A stretch of DNA of 64,000 nt from Paraphoma chrysanthemicola. Taxonomy: Eukaryota; Ascomycota; Dothideomycetes; Pleosporales; Phaeosphaeriaceae. The notes below the pieces were generated by a model. The model had not been told where the DNA came from. It was given only the letters and a program-made list of their open reading frames with translations, and searched no databases. This document shows, piece after piece, positions 1 to 12,484 of this stretch; positions within the stretch are counted from its first letter, which is position 1, and every line of letters begins with the position of its first letter. The stretch is taken from the NCBI GenBank assembly GCA_020744225.1, contig JAGMWG010000002.1:2170001-2234000 (forward strand). Direction: 5' to 3'. The position numbers and the translations under genes are program-made.

Positions 1-3000
1 CCGCTCGATGGTAGTGCTGACACAGCTCTTACCATGAAACTGAAAGGCATGGAATTCGTGTACAATCCAAGATTCGTTGTGGAGGTTGCGAAATTCTTCA
101 AGCCGCCAGAAAGCCACATGGAGTCGATCGGCGCACTTATGGAGACTGCAGGTGCTACTGTTGAAGGCATCCGACAGCAAACGCGTGCCGGGCTGGAATT
201 TGCTTTGACAGAACACAAGACGATCAACGCACAGCTGGACCTTCAAGCCCCACTGATAATCATACCCGACTCCGTGACGGAGAAATCAAGCAACTGTCTC
301 ATTCTTGATGCAGGTCACGCAAGTGTCACTAGCGAGCTTGTCGACAAGAACACGCTGCGCGATATTCAGGCCAAGCAGCAACAACAATACACGGATGAGG
401 ACTTCCGCAAGTTGGAAAACCTCATGTACGACAAATTCAACCTAAAGCTGCAGTCCACCCAAGTCTTGATCGGACCATCCATCGAGGAGACTAAAGCGCA
501 ACTCGAAGAACAAGCGACATCCAAGCACCTTCACATCGTGGACAGAATAAACATGGATTTCAAGATTGAGATCTGCATTGTTCCAAAGGCCTCCGATCTA
601 ACCAAATTCCGCGTGTCTGGAAACCTACCCATCTTGCATGCATCCATATCCGATGCTAAGTACAAGAACTTGATGAAGCTGATAGATGTTGCGGTACCAA
701 AGTTTGGTGACGACGATGCTCCAAGCAAGCAAGTCACGGAAGGTGCAAAGGGCCCCTCAAATCTCAAACCAGCGACCGAGTCGAAGGGAGACAAGGATCC
801 CCTTGGAAGACCACGCTCTAAATCGTTCCAGTTTGCCGCTCAAGAGCATGAACTTGTAATGGAAGAGGAAGGAGATGGCGATGGCGATGAAAAGTTCGAA
901 GACGCTCCAGAGGAGAAGGATGCGAAGGCTGAAGCACATATCCACCAGCGCAACTTCGAGTTTAAGTTCACCGTTGATAGATTGCAGGGCTCTCTGTACA
1001 GGACTGATCCAGAGGGCAAGAAGGCTGATCAACTCTTGGTCGAACTTATTGCCGAGCACTTTGATCTTGACTTTTACCAGGAGCCATTCGAGATGGGCGC
1101 CGACGTCCGCCTTAGAAGTCTTGCAGTCGAAGACCACGTGGAAGAGAATCCCATTCCAGAGTTCCGGAACATCATATCGTCGGAAGACGCTTCGGCGGAT
1201 GAGCAGAAAGACTTGTTCACATTGAAGTTCGTCAAAGTGAACAAAGAGTCCCCAGAGTTCCAGACCAAATTTGAGGGCATTGCGACGAATCTTGATGTCG
1301 CTGTGTCGACAATCAACCTGATTGTAACAAGGAGAACTCTGTTGACCCTACTGGACTTCGTACTCATCACATTCACAAACCCGGGCCAGCCCGACAACCA
1401 GCAAGCCCAGATAACTTCAAAGCCGGACGAGCAACAAGTTGCGCAACAGGCGCAAGCCGAACCAGACAAAATACGTATACGCGCCGAGCTCAAGCGTATC
1501 GCAGTGGTGCTCAACAATGATGGCATACGCCTTGCTACTTTGAGCTTGAGCTCGGGTGATGTAGCCATCTTCCTCAACGCAGGCACAATGCGCATCGGTG
1601 GTCGGCTTGGCAACCTTTCTCTCATTGATGATGTCAACCAGGGTGTTTCTGAAGAGTCGTCGCTTCGACAGCTAGTGACGATCGAGGGCAAAAATCTGGC
1701 TGACTTCAGCTACGAAACCTTCAATGCCGAGTCAGACGGCTATCCTGGCTACGACGCAGCTGTAGCACTGAAGACGGGCTCAATCAAAATCAATTTCCTA
1801 ACAGAGCCGTTCCGCAAAATTATGGAGTTCGCGGTCAAGTTTGGCAAGATGCAAGCGATCTTCAACGCAGCACGACAGGCAGCCGCCAACCAGGCCACCC
1901 AGATTCAGGAGCGAGCATCCAAATTCCATTTCGACATCACTATCAGCACTCCTATTGTTGTCTTCCCGCGAATGGTCATCTCGGATAAGCCAGACAGAGA
2001 CACACTGACTGCTAATCTGGGAGAAATCTACGCAAAGAATACATTCGTTCCCCTGGACGACTCAAAGGATGCAGATGTCGCGAACAAGATATCTGCTGGC
2101 ATCAGGAACATTAAACTCACCTCCAATCTTCATTACGACGAAGACCGTTCAGAAGAGCTGGAACTCATTGACAAGGTTGATCTCGACTTCAACCTCACCA
2201 TGGTCGAGCACAAACCTGGGCACGAACGGCCGGATCTTGAAATTGACGGCTCGATGTCGAACATCAACTTGCGCCTCACGCCAGAGCAGATGAAGTTCGC
2301 CTTGGAATTATCACGAACCATACCGCAAGCATTTGCTACTCAACCTGATGAGGCCATTGAGGAAGATGTCCAGGCAGAGTTGCCTGAGTCAACGACTGGA
2401 CCCGCGCGTCAACTCACAGATAAGGAAACGCCCACGGACGAATCCTCCCAGATCGTCACTTCATCGCAGGGCCCAGAACTCAAAGCGGATGATGACAAGT
2501 GGACCAAGCTGGACTGCGTCTTTAAGGTCGGCTCCATTGCTCTTGAGCTGGTCAAGTCCAGCGACGGGGAGCCTGTAGGCGACATTGAGGCAGCCAGTCT
2601 CTCGAAATTTTCACTCAACGACACGAACGTAAAGGTTCGCATGATCAGCGATGGAGCAATGGAGGCAGAACTGGTAGTACAGTCTTTCACCATCCGGGAC
2701 AGTCGCACACAAGGCACGAACAAGTTCAGGAAGATCATGTCTCTTATCAACAACGATGTCAAACAGCAGTTCATGGCTAGCGTATCTATCTCAGGTGGAC
2801 AAGAGAAGAACCTCATCGCGCTGCTGACTATTGACAGTCCGCGCATCATCCTAGCGCTGGACTATCTCTTTGCTCTTCAGGGCTTCTTGAATGCAGGCCT
2901 TGCAACGGATGAACCTTTAGCAATCGAGGAGGAGGCACAACAAGACGAGACGGACAGCGATGACGAAATTATGTCTCCAGATGGGTCTCGCATGATTGAG

Positions 3001-6000
3001 CAACCAGAGGTTAAGCCAGAACCAGCCGAGGACGGGATGAACATCTCCTTCCGAGTCAACCTTGTAGATGCGCAGGTCGTGCTTATTGCCAACCCCGCAT
3101 TAGCAAGCTCAGAAGCCATTGTTCTGGGAACGAAGCAGGTCCTTGTCTCGAAGCAACAAGCGATGACATTACAGGTCGATAAGGTCGGCATGTTCTTGTG
3201 TCGCATGGACCGCTTCGATACGAATCGTCTACGCATCCTCGACGATTTCAGCATCCAGACAGCTCTTGATATGCGCAACCAAGGCTCGAAAGCTTCGCTA
3301 ATAAGCATCACTGTCGACATTGAGCCACTTGTGCTTCGGCTCTCGTTGCGCGACATCCTACTGGCTATGCAGATCGTCAATCGTGCTTCTGCCATGTCGG
3401 CAGGTGATGATAAAAACATGCCTACAGAGGACGCAAAGACGATTAAGCCGGCGACTCCCTCCAAGAAGCCGAAATCTACAGTAGGTAAAGCTTCGTCAAC
3501 CAGACCCCGCGCGAAGTCGATCGCAACCACAAAGCGATCAAGTCAGCATGGCGCACAATCTTCAGGTCCACCCGCATCATCTGCCGTGCTCAAGAGGGAG
3601 GAGATGCATGTCAGCATTGAGGGCATCCGAGTTGTCCTCATCGGTGACGTGCACGAGATGCCAATGCTGGACTGGCGCGTGAAGAAGTTTGGCGTCGACG
3701 TAAGAGACTGGTCAGGAGCTATGGTCGCTGACACATCTCTCGACACGCTCATCAATGTTTACAACTTCTCCAAATCTGCGTGGGAACCTTTGATTGAACC
3801 GTGGACCGTTGGCTTCCATATGGCCAAAGACCAAAATCCGGACAGGATCTCCGTGGATCTGTACTCTCGCAAGGCAATGGAGCTCACAGTAACCGCTGCT
3901 ACAATTGCTCTGGGATCCAAATCGTTTGACTTCCTCGCTGGCGAAGAGGACATCCTTTCGAAACCTCGTAGCAGTGATACTCCCTACCGGATTCGTAATC
4001 ATACTGGCTTCAGTCTTGATGTTTGGGCTGAAGGCAAGGAAGAGGAGGGCTTTTCGGCAAAGTTAGAAGACGGCGACGAGCAGCCCTGGCGCTTCGAAGA
4101 TCCTATGTCGACACGAGAGACCCTCTCAACAGATGGTGCAAGTGGCATGGTAGGCATCCGGCTTGGTGGCAGCGGATTTGATACTCTCTCCCGTATCCCT
4201 GTCCATCGTGAGGGTGAATTCTTGTACAACCTGAAGCCCAAGCAAGACCGCATACAGCATCGCATCCTAATTGACGTGAAGCTTGGTGCCGACAACATCA
4301 AGAGTATCACCTTCCGATCACCACTACTAGTGGAGAACAATACCCAGATACCCATCGAGCTTGGGATGTTCAGCCCAGAAGACGGTCATCTTCTGAAGAT
4401 CGACAAAATCGCGCCAGGCGATGCGCGACCTGCACCGATTGGCTCAGTCTACATGCATTCCATCGTGGTTCGTCCTGACCAGGGTTTCGGCTATGCCTGG
4501 TCGAACGAGCGGCTGTTCTGGAAGGACCTACTTAAACGTCCAACAAGAACCATCACTTGCCGTGGCGAGCAAGACGAACAAGCACCGCCCTTCTACTTCC
4601 AGTTGCATGCAGCATTCGACAAGAAGGACCCACTTACCGGCGTCTATCCTTACATGCGCCTTCGCCTTCAAGCTCCTGTTGAGGTTCACAATCTCCTGCC
4701 TTATGACTTCAAGTACAGGATCTACGACAGTAACACCAAGAAGGATTGGACGAATTTCCTCAGAAAGGGTGGTATAAGCCCCGTACATGTCGTAGAACTT
4801 TCACACCTTCTCCTCATCAGTGTTGAGATGCAAGATGGTCCCTTTAAACCCAGCAAGTTCGGCATCATCAACTCAACTGATCGCGAAAGCTTCCGCCGTG
4901 AGAAGGTGCTTGAGGTCAAAGACGACAATGGTCAGACCTTGCACCTCAACATGCATTTCTAGTAAGTTTACCAAAAGAGATAGCCGAAAACATCACTAAC
5001 AATACGTCCAGTAATTTCCCCGACGCAGGTGGCGCTTTCAAAGTTGCTATTTTCAGCCCGTACATTGTGCTCAACCGCACTGGTCTGGAACTGGATGTCC
5101 GCTCACAACAGCTCATGGGTCAAGCAAAGACAGCTGCTGGGCAGAACGTCTTGGCCGATACATCTGACGAAAATGGCAAGGCTTTGCCCTTCATGTTCTC
5201 CTACCCTTCGGACAACAAGAAGAACCGAGCTTTGATGAAGGTTGGAGACTCTAATTGGAGCAAGCCTCAGAGTTTCGATGCGATCGGCAGTACTTACACA
5301 GTGGCTCTACCAAACAGCAAGTCACGATCAGAGATGCAGCTAGGTGTTTCTATTGCTGAAGGCGAAGGAAAGTACAATCTCACCAAGGTGGTGTCAATAG
5401 CACCGCGCTTCATCATTAAGAACAAGATCAAAGAGGAGATACTCATTCGGGAACCGGGCCAATCAGACTGGATGACATTAAAGGACAATGAGCTCCTTCC
5501 GCTACGCTGGCTACGACAGGGTGGTTCGCCACAGTTGTCGCTCTGCTATCCTGGCGTCAACAACCAATGGTCATCACCTTTCCATATCTCGAATGTTGGC
5601 AACGTGCATGTTAAGCTTTCCAAAGCTGGTCAGCGCCAGAAGCTCGTCCGTGTCGACATTCTGATGGAGCAAGCGACCATCTTCTGCCACATCAGTGTCG
5701 AGACCAAGCACTGGCCGTTCTCATTCAAGAACATGAGCGACCAGGAGTTCTTGTATTGGCAAGCGAATCCCAACCTAGATGAGGATGAAGACGATCGTGG
5801 CACGGGCTTCCGACCCATCAGGTACCGCTTGCCCCCACGAAGCATCATGCCATATGCCTGGGACTTCCCAGCAGCCAAGAACAAGGAGATAGTCCTCAGT
5901 GCTAACGGCAGAGAGCGACACATCAAGCTTGCTGAAATTGGACCCTTGATTCCTTTCAAGATCCCGCCTGGCCAGGAGCGAGGTGGTATGAAGGTGATCG

Positions 6001-7838
6001 ACCTCAATGTTGTGGCTGTAGGCCCCACACAGACCCTGGAGATCTCCAATTACAAGCCGTCGAAGAGCTTGTACAAGCAAAAGTCTGCAACCTCCTCCTC
6101 GACTGCCACAGGCTTCGAAGTAAAGGATCAAGACACTGATGTCACCTTCAAGGCTCAATTGCGGCTGGCTGGTATTGGCATATCGCTCGTCAACAGACAC
6201 CTGCGCGAGCTTGTGTACATCACTCTGCGCGACATTGAGATGAAGTACTCGGACTCTCCCATCTATCAAATGGTCAATCTGCAAGTCAAGTGGATACAGA
6301 TTGACAACCAGCTCTATGGCGGCATCTTCCCGATCATCTTTTATCCTAGCGTGGTGCCAAAGACTGGCAAAGAGATGGAAGCACATCCCATCTTCCAGAC
6401 TACCATCACCAAGGTCAAGGATGACTCGTATGGTGTGCTCTACATCAAGTACCTCACGTTCCTGCTGCAACAGATGACTGTCGAGATTGACGAAGACTTC
6501 ATCTTCGCGATGATTGACTTTGCCAACATTCCTGGTGCATCCTGGTCGGAAGAAAAGGAAGGTAAGCTCTGGGATGACTCACTTGACATTCCAGAGCCGA
6601 AGCAGGAGCAGTCTGGCCAGGATGTCTACTTCGAGCTGTTGCATCTGCAGCCAATGCAGATCGATCTCTCGTTCGTGCGGACTGAGCGCATTAATGCCGA
6701 AGACACGATGAGCACATCGAACCCGTTCATGTTTGCTGTCAACGTGCTTACCATGTCGATCGGTAACGTCAACGACGCGCCCGTCCGCTACAACTCGCTC
6801 ATCCTTGAGAATGCTCGCATCTCGACAACGGCTTTGATCAACAACATCAAGAACCACTACGTGCAAGAGTCCCTCCGACAAGTGCACGTCATCATCGGAT
6901 CTGCAGACTTCCTTGGCAACCCTGTCGGTCTTTTCAATAATATCAGCTCTGGTGTGGCTGATATCTTCTACGAGCCATACCAGGGCCTCGTCAAGTCTGA
7001 CCGTCCCGAAGAACTTGGTATCGGTATCGCCAAGGGTGCATCAAGCTTTGTCAAGAAGTCCGTCTTTGGCTTTTCCGACAGCATGGCCAAGTTCACTGGT
7101 AGCATGTCCAAGGGCCTTTCGGCTGCAACTCTCGACAAGGAGTTCCAGGATCAGCGCCGCATGACTCGCTCTCGCAACCGTCCCAAGCATGCGCTTTACG
7201 GAATCACAGCTGGCGGTAATGCCTTTGCCAACAGTCTTGCCAGCGGTCTTGGCGGCCTCGCTCGTCACCCTCTCCAGGGTGCTGAGAAGGAAGGCGCCCT
7301 TGGATTTGTCAAAGGTGTCGGAAAGGGTCTGCTTGGAGTTCCCACCAAAGCCGCCATTGGTGCTTTCGATCTAGCTTCCAACATGGCCGAAGGTGTGCGC
7401 AACACCACCACCGTGTTTGATCAGGAAGGTCTTGATCGCGTTCGCCTCACCCGCTTCATCGGTACCGACGGTATCGTGCGGCCCTACTCGCAGCGCGAAG
7501 CACTCGGCCAGTTCTGGCTCAAGACTCTCGATAACGGCAAGTACTTCAACGAAGATTACATTGCGCATCTGGAGCTGCAGAACAAGGAGATGCTCGTCAT
7601 GCTCACATACAATGGCGTCATGATGGTGCGCACAAAGAAGTTGACGACGGAATGGGAAGTCCTGCTCAAGGATGTGCAGACAATTAGTAAGGAGCGTACA
7701 GGCTTGGGTATTGCGCTCAAGGGAGGCAACCAAGGACCGTTTGTCCCAATTGGGGATGAGGGCAGCAGGAATTGGTTTTACAGGCAGATTGCGGTCGCGG
7801 TCAACGCGTATAATGATAAGTGGAATGCGAAGGGTTGA
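1..7838 (+). CDS. VPS13: Vacuolar protein sorting-associated protein 13 (5' partial)
   Basis: Bridge-like lipid transfer protein that moves phospholipids between organelles at contact sites. The frame is open from base 1, so the start lies outside the window. Exons are 1..4961 and 5012..7838, giving about 2,595 residues; yeast Vps13 is about 3,144, so the N-terminal chorein portion is missing. The 50-nt intron has GTAAGT, a CACTAAC branch site and CAG, and joining it gives a continuous frame. Visible parts: beta-rich repeats with an acidic insert (bases 859-930), the SHR-binding/VAB-type region beginning near base 3985 (TPYRIRNHTG), the ATG2-like C-terminal amphipathic region at 6913-7410 (LGNPVGLFNN, FYEPYQGL, GFVKGVGKGLLGVPTK) and a final PH-like domain at about 7590-7810. 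Family assignment is firm. Confidence 0.96.
4962..5011 (+). other. VPS13 intron
   Basis: 50-nt intron with donor GTAAGT, branch-like CACTAAC and acceptor CCAG. Without splicing the frame hits TAG exactly at the donor (4960-4962). Splicing creates a Tyr codon across the junction and continues with NFPDAGGAFKV, as expected for VPS13. Confidence 0.93.
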
Positions 7839-8260
7839 GCGGGGTGGTGGAAGGATGCATGATTAGAGAGGGAGGAGACAATGGTGAGACGTAAAAGAGG
7901 GTCTGACATAGCGTTGGCTTCAAATTGGTGCTTTCTGTTACATTTTCTTTTCTTTGGAAACGATTCCCTAATGTACACTTTTATACCATTAATGAGTAAA
8001 TGAATACAGACTTGATACAGAATACTGGTTAAATATGGATCCAATATCTTGCTTATTTTCAACGCCGGCAAGCGCATATGGGGATGGGGGATGTAGTAGT
8101 CTGCCCACCTGCGAACCCAAAGTTGATGAGCCACGGTTGTCTAAGACTGAGAATAAGACATAGAAGTGGAACTGCAGTGCAAACATGTTTCAGTCAACAA
8201 CAGACGCGGTGCACTCAAAAGACGGGACAACTCTACATCCATCACAACGAAAACGCTGAA
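7839..8260. other. Intergenic: VPS13 3' flank
   Basis: No supported gene. Holds the VPS13 3' flank, with T-rich tracts near 7940-7955. The frame of the next gene is open back to 8078 but that part has no protein-like character. Confidence 0.5.
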
Positions 8261-8683
8261 ATGCACACTCTGCACCCTTGGCATAACACCAGCATGCCAA
8301 CCCCTCAACCCCATCTCGTCACCGCCAACAACGCCACGAACTTTGAAACACAACAACAATCCCACTGTGTATCTACCGTACACGACACAATCACCAAATC
8401 GCATATACACGCTCAGCTGGCCGAACAAATCACTATATTGCAGAGGACTTTAGCCTACCGAGAAGCGCAGCTGGACATCCGGGCACAGAAGTGTCGGGGA
8501 TATGATCGCTTGCTGCGAAGCAGAATTCATGCGTTGGAGTGTGAGCTTAGTGGATTGAGGCAATGGAGTGATGAGTTGTGGGCGGCGGTGGAGAAGGTGT
8601 TGGATGAGATATTCGAGGTGTTAAATAGGATTGGGAAGTTGGAAGGGGAGATTGAGATGGAGCGGATGCGGAACGGTGGGTAG
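8261..8683 (+). CDS. Small coiled-coil protein, function unknown
   Basis: Single-exon frame of 140 residues from the ATG at 8261; an in-frame ATG at 8078 would add 61 residues of poor character, and 8294 is another possible start. The N-terminal third is Thr/Asn/Gln/His-rich. From about residue 47 to the end there is a heptad-like amphipathic helix (HAQLAEQITILQRTLAYREAQ, then LRSRIHALECELSGLRQW and IFEVLNRIGKLEGEIEMERM), so a coiled coil is likely. No catalytic motif, signal peptide or membrane segment is visible. I do not recognise the family. It lies in tandem between VPS13 and the RING gene. It may be a lineage-specific gene; a chance frame cannot be excluded. Confidence 0.45.
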   Translation: MHTLHPWHNTSMPTPQPHLVTANNATNFETQQQSHCVSTVHDTITKSHIHAQLAEQITILQRTLAYREAQLDIRAQKCRGYDRLLRSRIHALECELSGLRQWSDELWAAVEKVLDEIFEVLNRIGKLEGEIEMERMRNGG

Positions 8684-9192
8684 TGTTTACTGCATCGCTT
8701 ATGTGACTGACTTGCAAGTAGAGAGTATTGATTAGTGAGGTGCTTCGTAACGAATTTATGGGATGGTATGAGTATCAACATACAAGACCCTAGTAGGAAG
8801 CAATCTTTCGGTTAATCGATGGCGTCTACTCGCACCAATAAGTGCTACTTTTCTAAGACCGTTTATGGCATGGATTGGTATTATTTGGCTATATACGATA
8901 TGCTTTGTTCATCTACCTTGGTGCTACATGCCGGCTGGGTGTATCACGCAGGCCTTTCACTTCACGGCTTCGCGCGCTATCCACCTGTGTGTTTACACAG
9001 CTTCACTTGATAGAATCCGGTGCCGCATCGCGAGGTGCCAAGGCACGCGTTTTGGTCCCCGTCTCTGCTGCTCACACTCACACGGGCTCCGCTCTGCACA
9101 GCCTGACCGCTCTCTACTGTCCCACCACTCAATCAACCACGCTCTCGAAGTCCGCACGTTATACCCACACTCCCATATATTCGCACGCAAGC
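8684..9192. other. Intergenic upstream of RING gene
   Basis: About 510 bp with no supported gene. The RING frame stays open upstream to 8875, but the sequence there looks like promoter or leader, so translation was started at 9193. Confidence 0.45.
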
Positions 9193-9765
9193 ATGGTAGT
9201 CTTCGCAAGCAAAGACGCCTTCACGGCCTTGGGCCTTGAGCCTATGAAACCATCTACCTCGTTCGCGCACCACGACTGCTCCATCTGCCTCCAACCTCTC
9301 GCAGTCCACACAGCCCACACCAGCGAATTCTGCATCCAGCACGGCTATCATCCCGCCGTACGCATCGTCGCCTGCGGCCATGTCCACGGCAAGGTCTGTC
9401 TCAACAACTGGCTCGACGTGGGCAACCAGTGTCCAACCTGCAACCGCATGCTTTTCGAAAAGACCGGCGACCCCATCACACAGGCAGATGTGAACAATCT
9501 TGTCAGGGCCCTGGGGCCGGAATTGGGTGAAGGACGTGTTATTGCAGCAGTTGCGGGGCTGATTGAGAAACAAAAGGCAAAGCATGAAGAGCTGCGTCGG
9601 TACCATGAGCAGGAGATGGCGAGGCAGATGGTTCAAGATCAGGAGAAGAAAGAAGAGGATAATTACGCTCTGTCGGCTGATGACATGTTTGCCAGCGATG
9701 AGGAGATGGAGTTTGGCGATGATGAGGAGGACGGAGACGAGGAGGGCAAAGAGGAGACTAACTAG
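9193..9765 (+). CDS. Small RING-finger protein
   Basis: Probable E3 ubiquitin ligase of 190 residues, single exon. The RING spans roughly residues 27-96: a CSIC pair, then VACGHVHGKVCLNNWL and a closing CPTC pair. Compared with the usual CGHxF(C/H)xxC core, the sixth position is Gly and a His sits one place earlier, so the C/H5 zinc ligand is displaced or absent; small fungal RINGs often show this. After the RING come a helical segment (about 105-155, with a Glu/Lys-rich stretch) and a very acidic tail rich in Asp, Glu and Gly. The start is the ATG at 9193, just before the conserved region; the open frame upstream is not protein-like. Substrate and partners cannot be inferred. Confidence 0.75.
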   Translation: MVVFASKDAFTALGLEPMKPSTSFAHHDCSICLQPLAVHTAHTSEFCIQHGYHPAVRIVACGHVHGKVCLNNWLDVGNQCPTCNRMLFEKTGDPITQADVNNLVRALGPELGEGRVIAAVAGLIEKQKAKHEELRRYHEQEMARQMVQDQEKKEEDNYALSADDMFASDEEMEFGDDEEDGDEEGKEETN

Positions 9766-10274
9766 AGTTGGAGATTGGAGAAAGCCACTGCAAGATTTGT
9801 CGACGAGACTTGTTTGGGAGATATCGGCTGACATACATGAGGTGGAGGTGACTTGATACGAAACTGGATGCTATGCTAGAAGAGGTATTAAGACTCGTAT
9901 AGTTGACAATGGAGATCTTATACAAGTCTTCGAAGCCAACTAGAAATAACTATCCTATTGTAAGTTGCGCGCATGTTGTCTCCATAGCCATTCAATGCGA
10001 AAGTGACAATAGGCGCTCGTTGTCTTGGACTCATAATAATATTTGTATGCAAGGAGGCTCCGTTGACGGACCGCGTGGATTACCCCCGTGCATGCGTGCG
10101 TGCGTCAGTGCCTTGGCATGGCGCGCTCCTTCCATGCGCCAAACCTCCGTCCGAAGCGTCTCTCCTCCACCACACCACCAAACATGTAAAGCTGCCTCAT
10201 AGCTCTAATTTCTAATATATCCCACCGATGCATACCCTACTTTTTCCCCCTTTCTTCTCACCACAGTTGCGACC
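9766..10274. other. Intergenic / DLT1 leader
   Basis: About 510 bp without a gene. The last 60 bases before the DLT1 start are pyrimidine-rich (CTACTTTTTCCCCC... TTCTTCTC), typical of a fungal core promoter or leader. Confidence 0.5.
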
Positions 10275-11654
10275 ATGCGCATTCCACTCTTCCGCATCTG
10301 GTACTCGACGACCTACACGGCCCTTCTCCTGCTGCTCCTCCTTATTCTCGCCATAAGCCCGGCCGACACGGCCTACCAGTCCGTGAAAACCAATGAACTA
10401 CAGAAGCTCTTTGTTATTGGCGGAGTCTATTTTTTCACGTTCTTCATCGTACTCCTAATTTATTCGACGCGCATCTACACGAATCGCACAGTACTGGCTG
10501 CGATACCGAAAGCCTATGTGCCTGTCGAGGAAGGCGAGGTGTGGAAAGGCGTCAGGCGTATGGTCGCAAAACAATTGCGAAGGAGCGCGATTGTGGCCTG
10601 GGACAGCAGACCAAGGGATCTGACAAGGGAGGGCGAAGATGGAGATGGAGTGGGCACATCAAGGCCAAACACTGCGGAGAGCAAGAAGGAGAAGGACAAG
10701 GAGAAACCTCACAAGAAAAAGAAGAGCGACCACCACTGCATCGAAACCACCATCCTTGCCGTCTCTGCAGATAATCCGCCATGGGGTCACGTCTCGCACC
10801 CCGGCTGGGCGTCGCCATCCTCGCCTGATCTGCCAGACCTTCAGTACTGGAGCGTCATCTGCGAGCTCCCCAACCTCATCGAAGCTAAAGCCGTCTCCCT
10901 CGCCCCTCCTGACCCCGCAATCGAGAATGCCGGCCTCCAATACCCAGACAATCTACCTCCTCTTCCTGACGCGCAGATCGTCTCCTTCCTCCAACGTCCC
11001 CGCACCATGGGTCTTCGCGAATACCTCTCGCGCCTTGCAGAACTCGGCCTGCTGAACCCACCAACGCTCGGCCCTACCTTTCTCGCACAATACGAACATG
11101 CGCGCTTCTCCACCGCTTCCCTCTCCGAAGCCGAATTCCGTTCCCTCATGGCCATCTTCGCAGACATACTCAACGGCATGACGGAACTGGACCAATCCGT
11201 CATCGACGATGCGCGCGCAGCACAAAGCGCACCATCTGAGACACGCAGTCTCGCGCCTACAGTATCCAGCTCCGACGGCTCCAGTACCGCATCCTCACAT
11301 TCCCGCGTCCCGTACCGCACACCCCTCCTCGAGCGCCAACGCACCGTATCGTCATACACCGAAAGCTTCCTCAGTACTAGCAGCGACGAAGGCACGTCAT
11401 CGCCGCAAACAGCCCGCACAGCACCCTCACGGCGCAGTCCAGGCCGCTTCGACGTCCCGCGCACGCCGTCGCAGCGCTCAATGCAATCAGACACCGGGTC
11501 TGTTCTGATTCACGAGACGAGTCGGCGCAGTCCGTCGACGCTGTTGCCGAATTCGGAGACGAGTTCGGTCACGAGCGCGAGGAGTGTGATTCGCTTGAGA
11601 GAGAATGCGAGTGAGGGGGGTTTACCGTATCGGTATGAGATGGATGGAGGGTGA
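10275..11654 (+). CDS. DLT1: Defect at low temperature protein 1 homologue
   Basis: Single-exon protein of 459 residues matching the fungal Dlt1 family, named after a yeast low-temperature growth phenotype; its molecular role is poorly known. Two hydrophobic helices near the N-terminus (about residues 11-28, Leu-rich, and 44-62, FVIGGVYFFTFFIVLLIY) predict an integral membrane protein with a large cytosolic C-terminus. The family core follows: YSTRIYTNR, IPKAYVPVEEGEVWKGVRRMV, later WGHVSHPGW and PDLPDLQYWSVICELPNLIEAK. The last third (about 310-459) is a Ser/Thr/Arg-rich disordered tail suited to phosphorylation. A Lys/Glu insert (about 130-155) separates two conserved blocks. The start is the only ATG before the first helix. 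Confidence 0.85.
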   Translation: MRIPLFRIWYSTTYTALLLLLLLILAISPADTAYQSVKTNELQKLFVIGGVYFFTFFIVLLIYSTRIYTNRTVLAAIPKAYVPVEEGEVWKGVRRMVAKQLRRSAIVAWDSRPRDLTREGEDGDGVGTSRPNTAESKKEKDKEKPHKKKKSDHHCIETTILAVSADNPPWGHVSHPGWASPSSPDLPDLQYWSVICELPNLIEAKAVSLAPPDPAIENAGLQYPDNLPPLPDAQIVSFLQRPRTMGLREYLSRLAELGLLNPPTLGPTFLAQYEHARFSTASLSEAEFRSLMAIFADILNGMTELDQSVIDDARAAQSAPSETRSLAPTVSSSDGSSTASSHSRVPYRTPLLERQRTVSSYTESFLSTSSDEGTSSPQTARTAPSRRSPGRFDVPRTPSQRSMQSDTGSVLIHETSRRSPSTLLPNSETSSVTSARSVIRLRENASEGGLPYRYEMDGG

Positions 11655-12484
11655 GAGGCAAGAGCTGGGATAAAAGGATAAAAACGATTATATCGACATC
11701 CATTGGCAAGATTTGGAATGGCACCATCTCGGGTACATGAGTACTACCTTGGACCCATGACGACTTGTGACTTGTCGACTGACAGGAGAAATAATGACCA
11801 TATCAAGCTACAGAGCTGCCTCGGAACGTGTCGGCGGGGGAATACACATGGAGCAAGGGTGCATGTCAGAAGGTTTCTTCGAGACAGGTGAAGAAGGTAA
11901 TGATTGACGGCAAAGGGAAGTGCGTCGCGAGAGTCATGGAGGAAGAGCAGCAGGGTCACGACACAGCAAGAGACGCAGCACGGCAAGATGTTATCGTATC
12001 ATGGTGACATTACTGCCTAACCTATTCCACTCAAGGAGAGGGGAGTGAATGCATCCACGATAATGCTACAAAGCACAATCCTAAGAAGCTCTGGCATCGT
12101 AATATAGCGGCAGCCAATGTGAGCTCTCTCAGTGCAAGCTTTTACGCCTGCACAAACAAACGCTTTCGCGTTCAACCCGCGCTGTGATCAATCTCAATGT
12201 CATCCCCGCACATAATCATGCCCTGACTTATCGTACCCGTCGATGAAAGGAGAGAAGAAAAGCCTCCGTCAAGACAAGAGATTACTGGAGGTGGTTGCTC
12301 CCCGCGTGCACATGTCTAGTGGTGTAAAGACGACTGGGGAATTTTGAAAGCATAATAAAACCCACCACCGGAACGCCATGCAATGCCGCAAAAAAAAGTT
12401 AGGAAAAAGAGCTCCAGTCAACGCCACTCACGCGAGATTTTGTGCGGTGAGTGGATCGTCGAGGCTCTGCATCGGTGAGGGCGC
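11655..12484. other. Intergenic between convergent DLT1 and TBP
   Basis: About 830 bp between two convergent genes. It holds their 3' flanks, including an AT-rich poly-A tract near 12389 on the TBP side. No protein-like frame or RNA gene is visible. Confidence 0.5.

Noticed and set aside
8875..9192. Upstream open extension of the RING gene (106 codons)
   Set aside because: Starts with Met but reads as random Ser/His/Thr-rich sequence; the ATG at 9193 precedes the conserved part.
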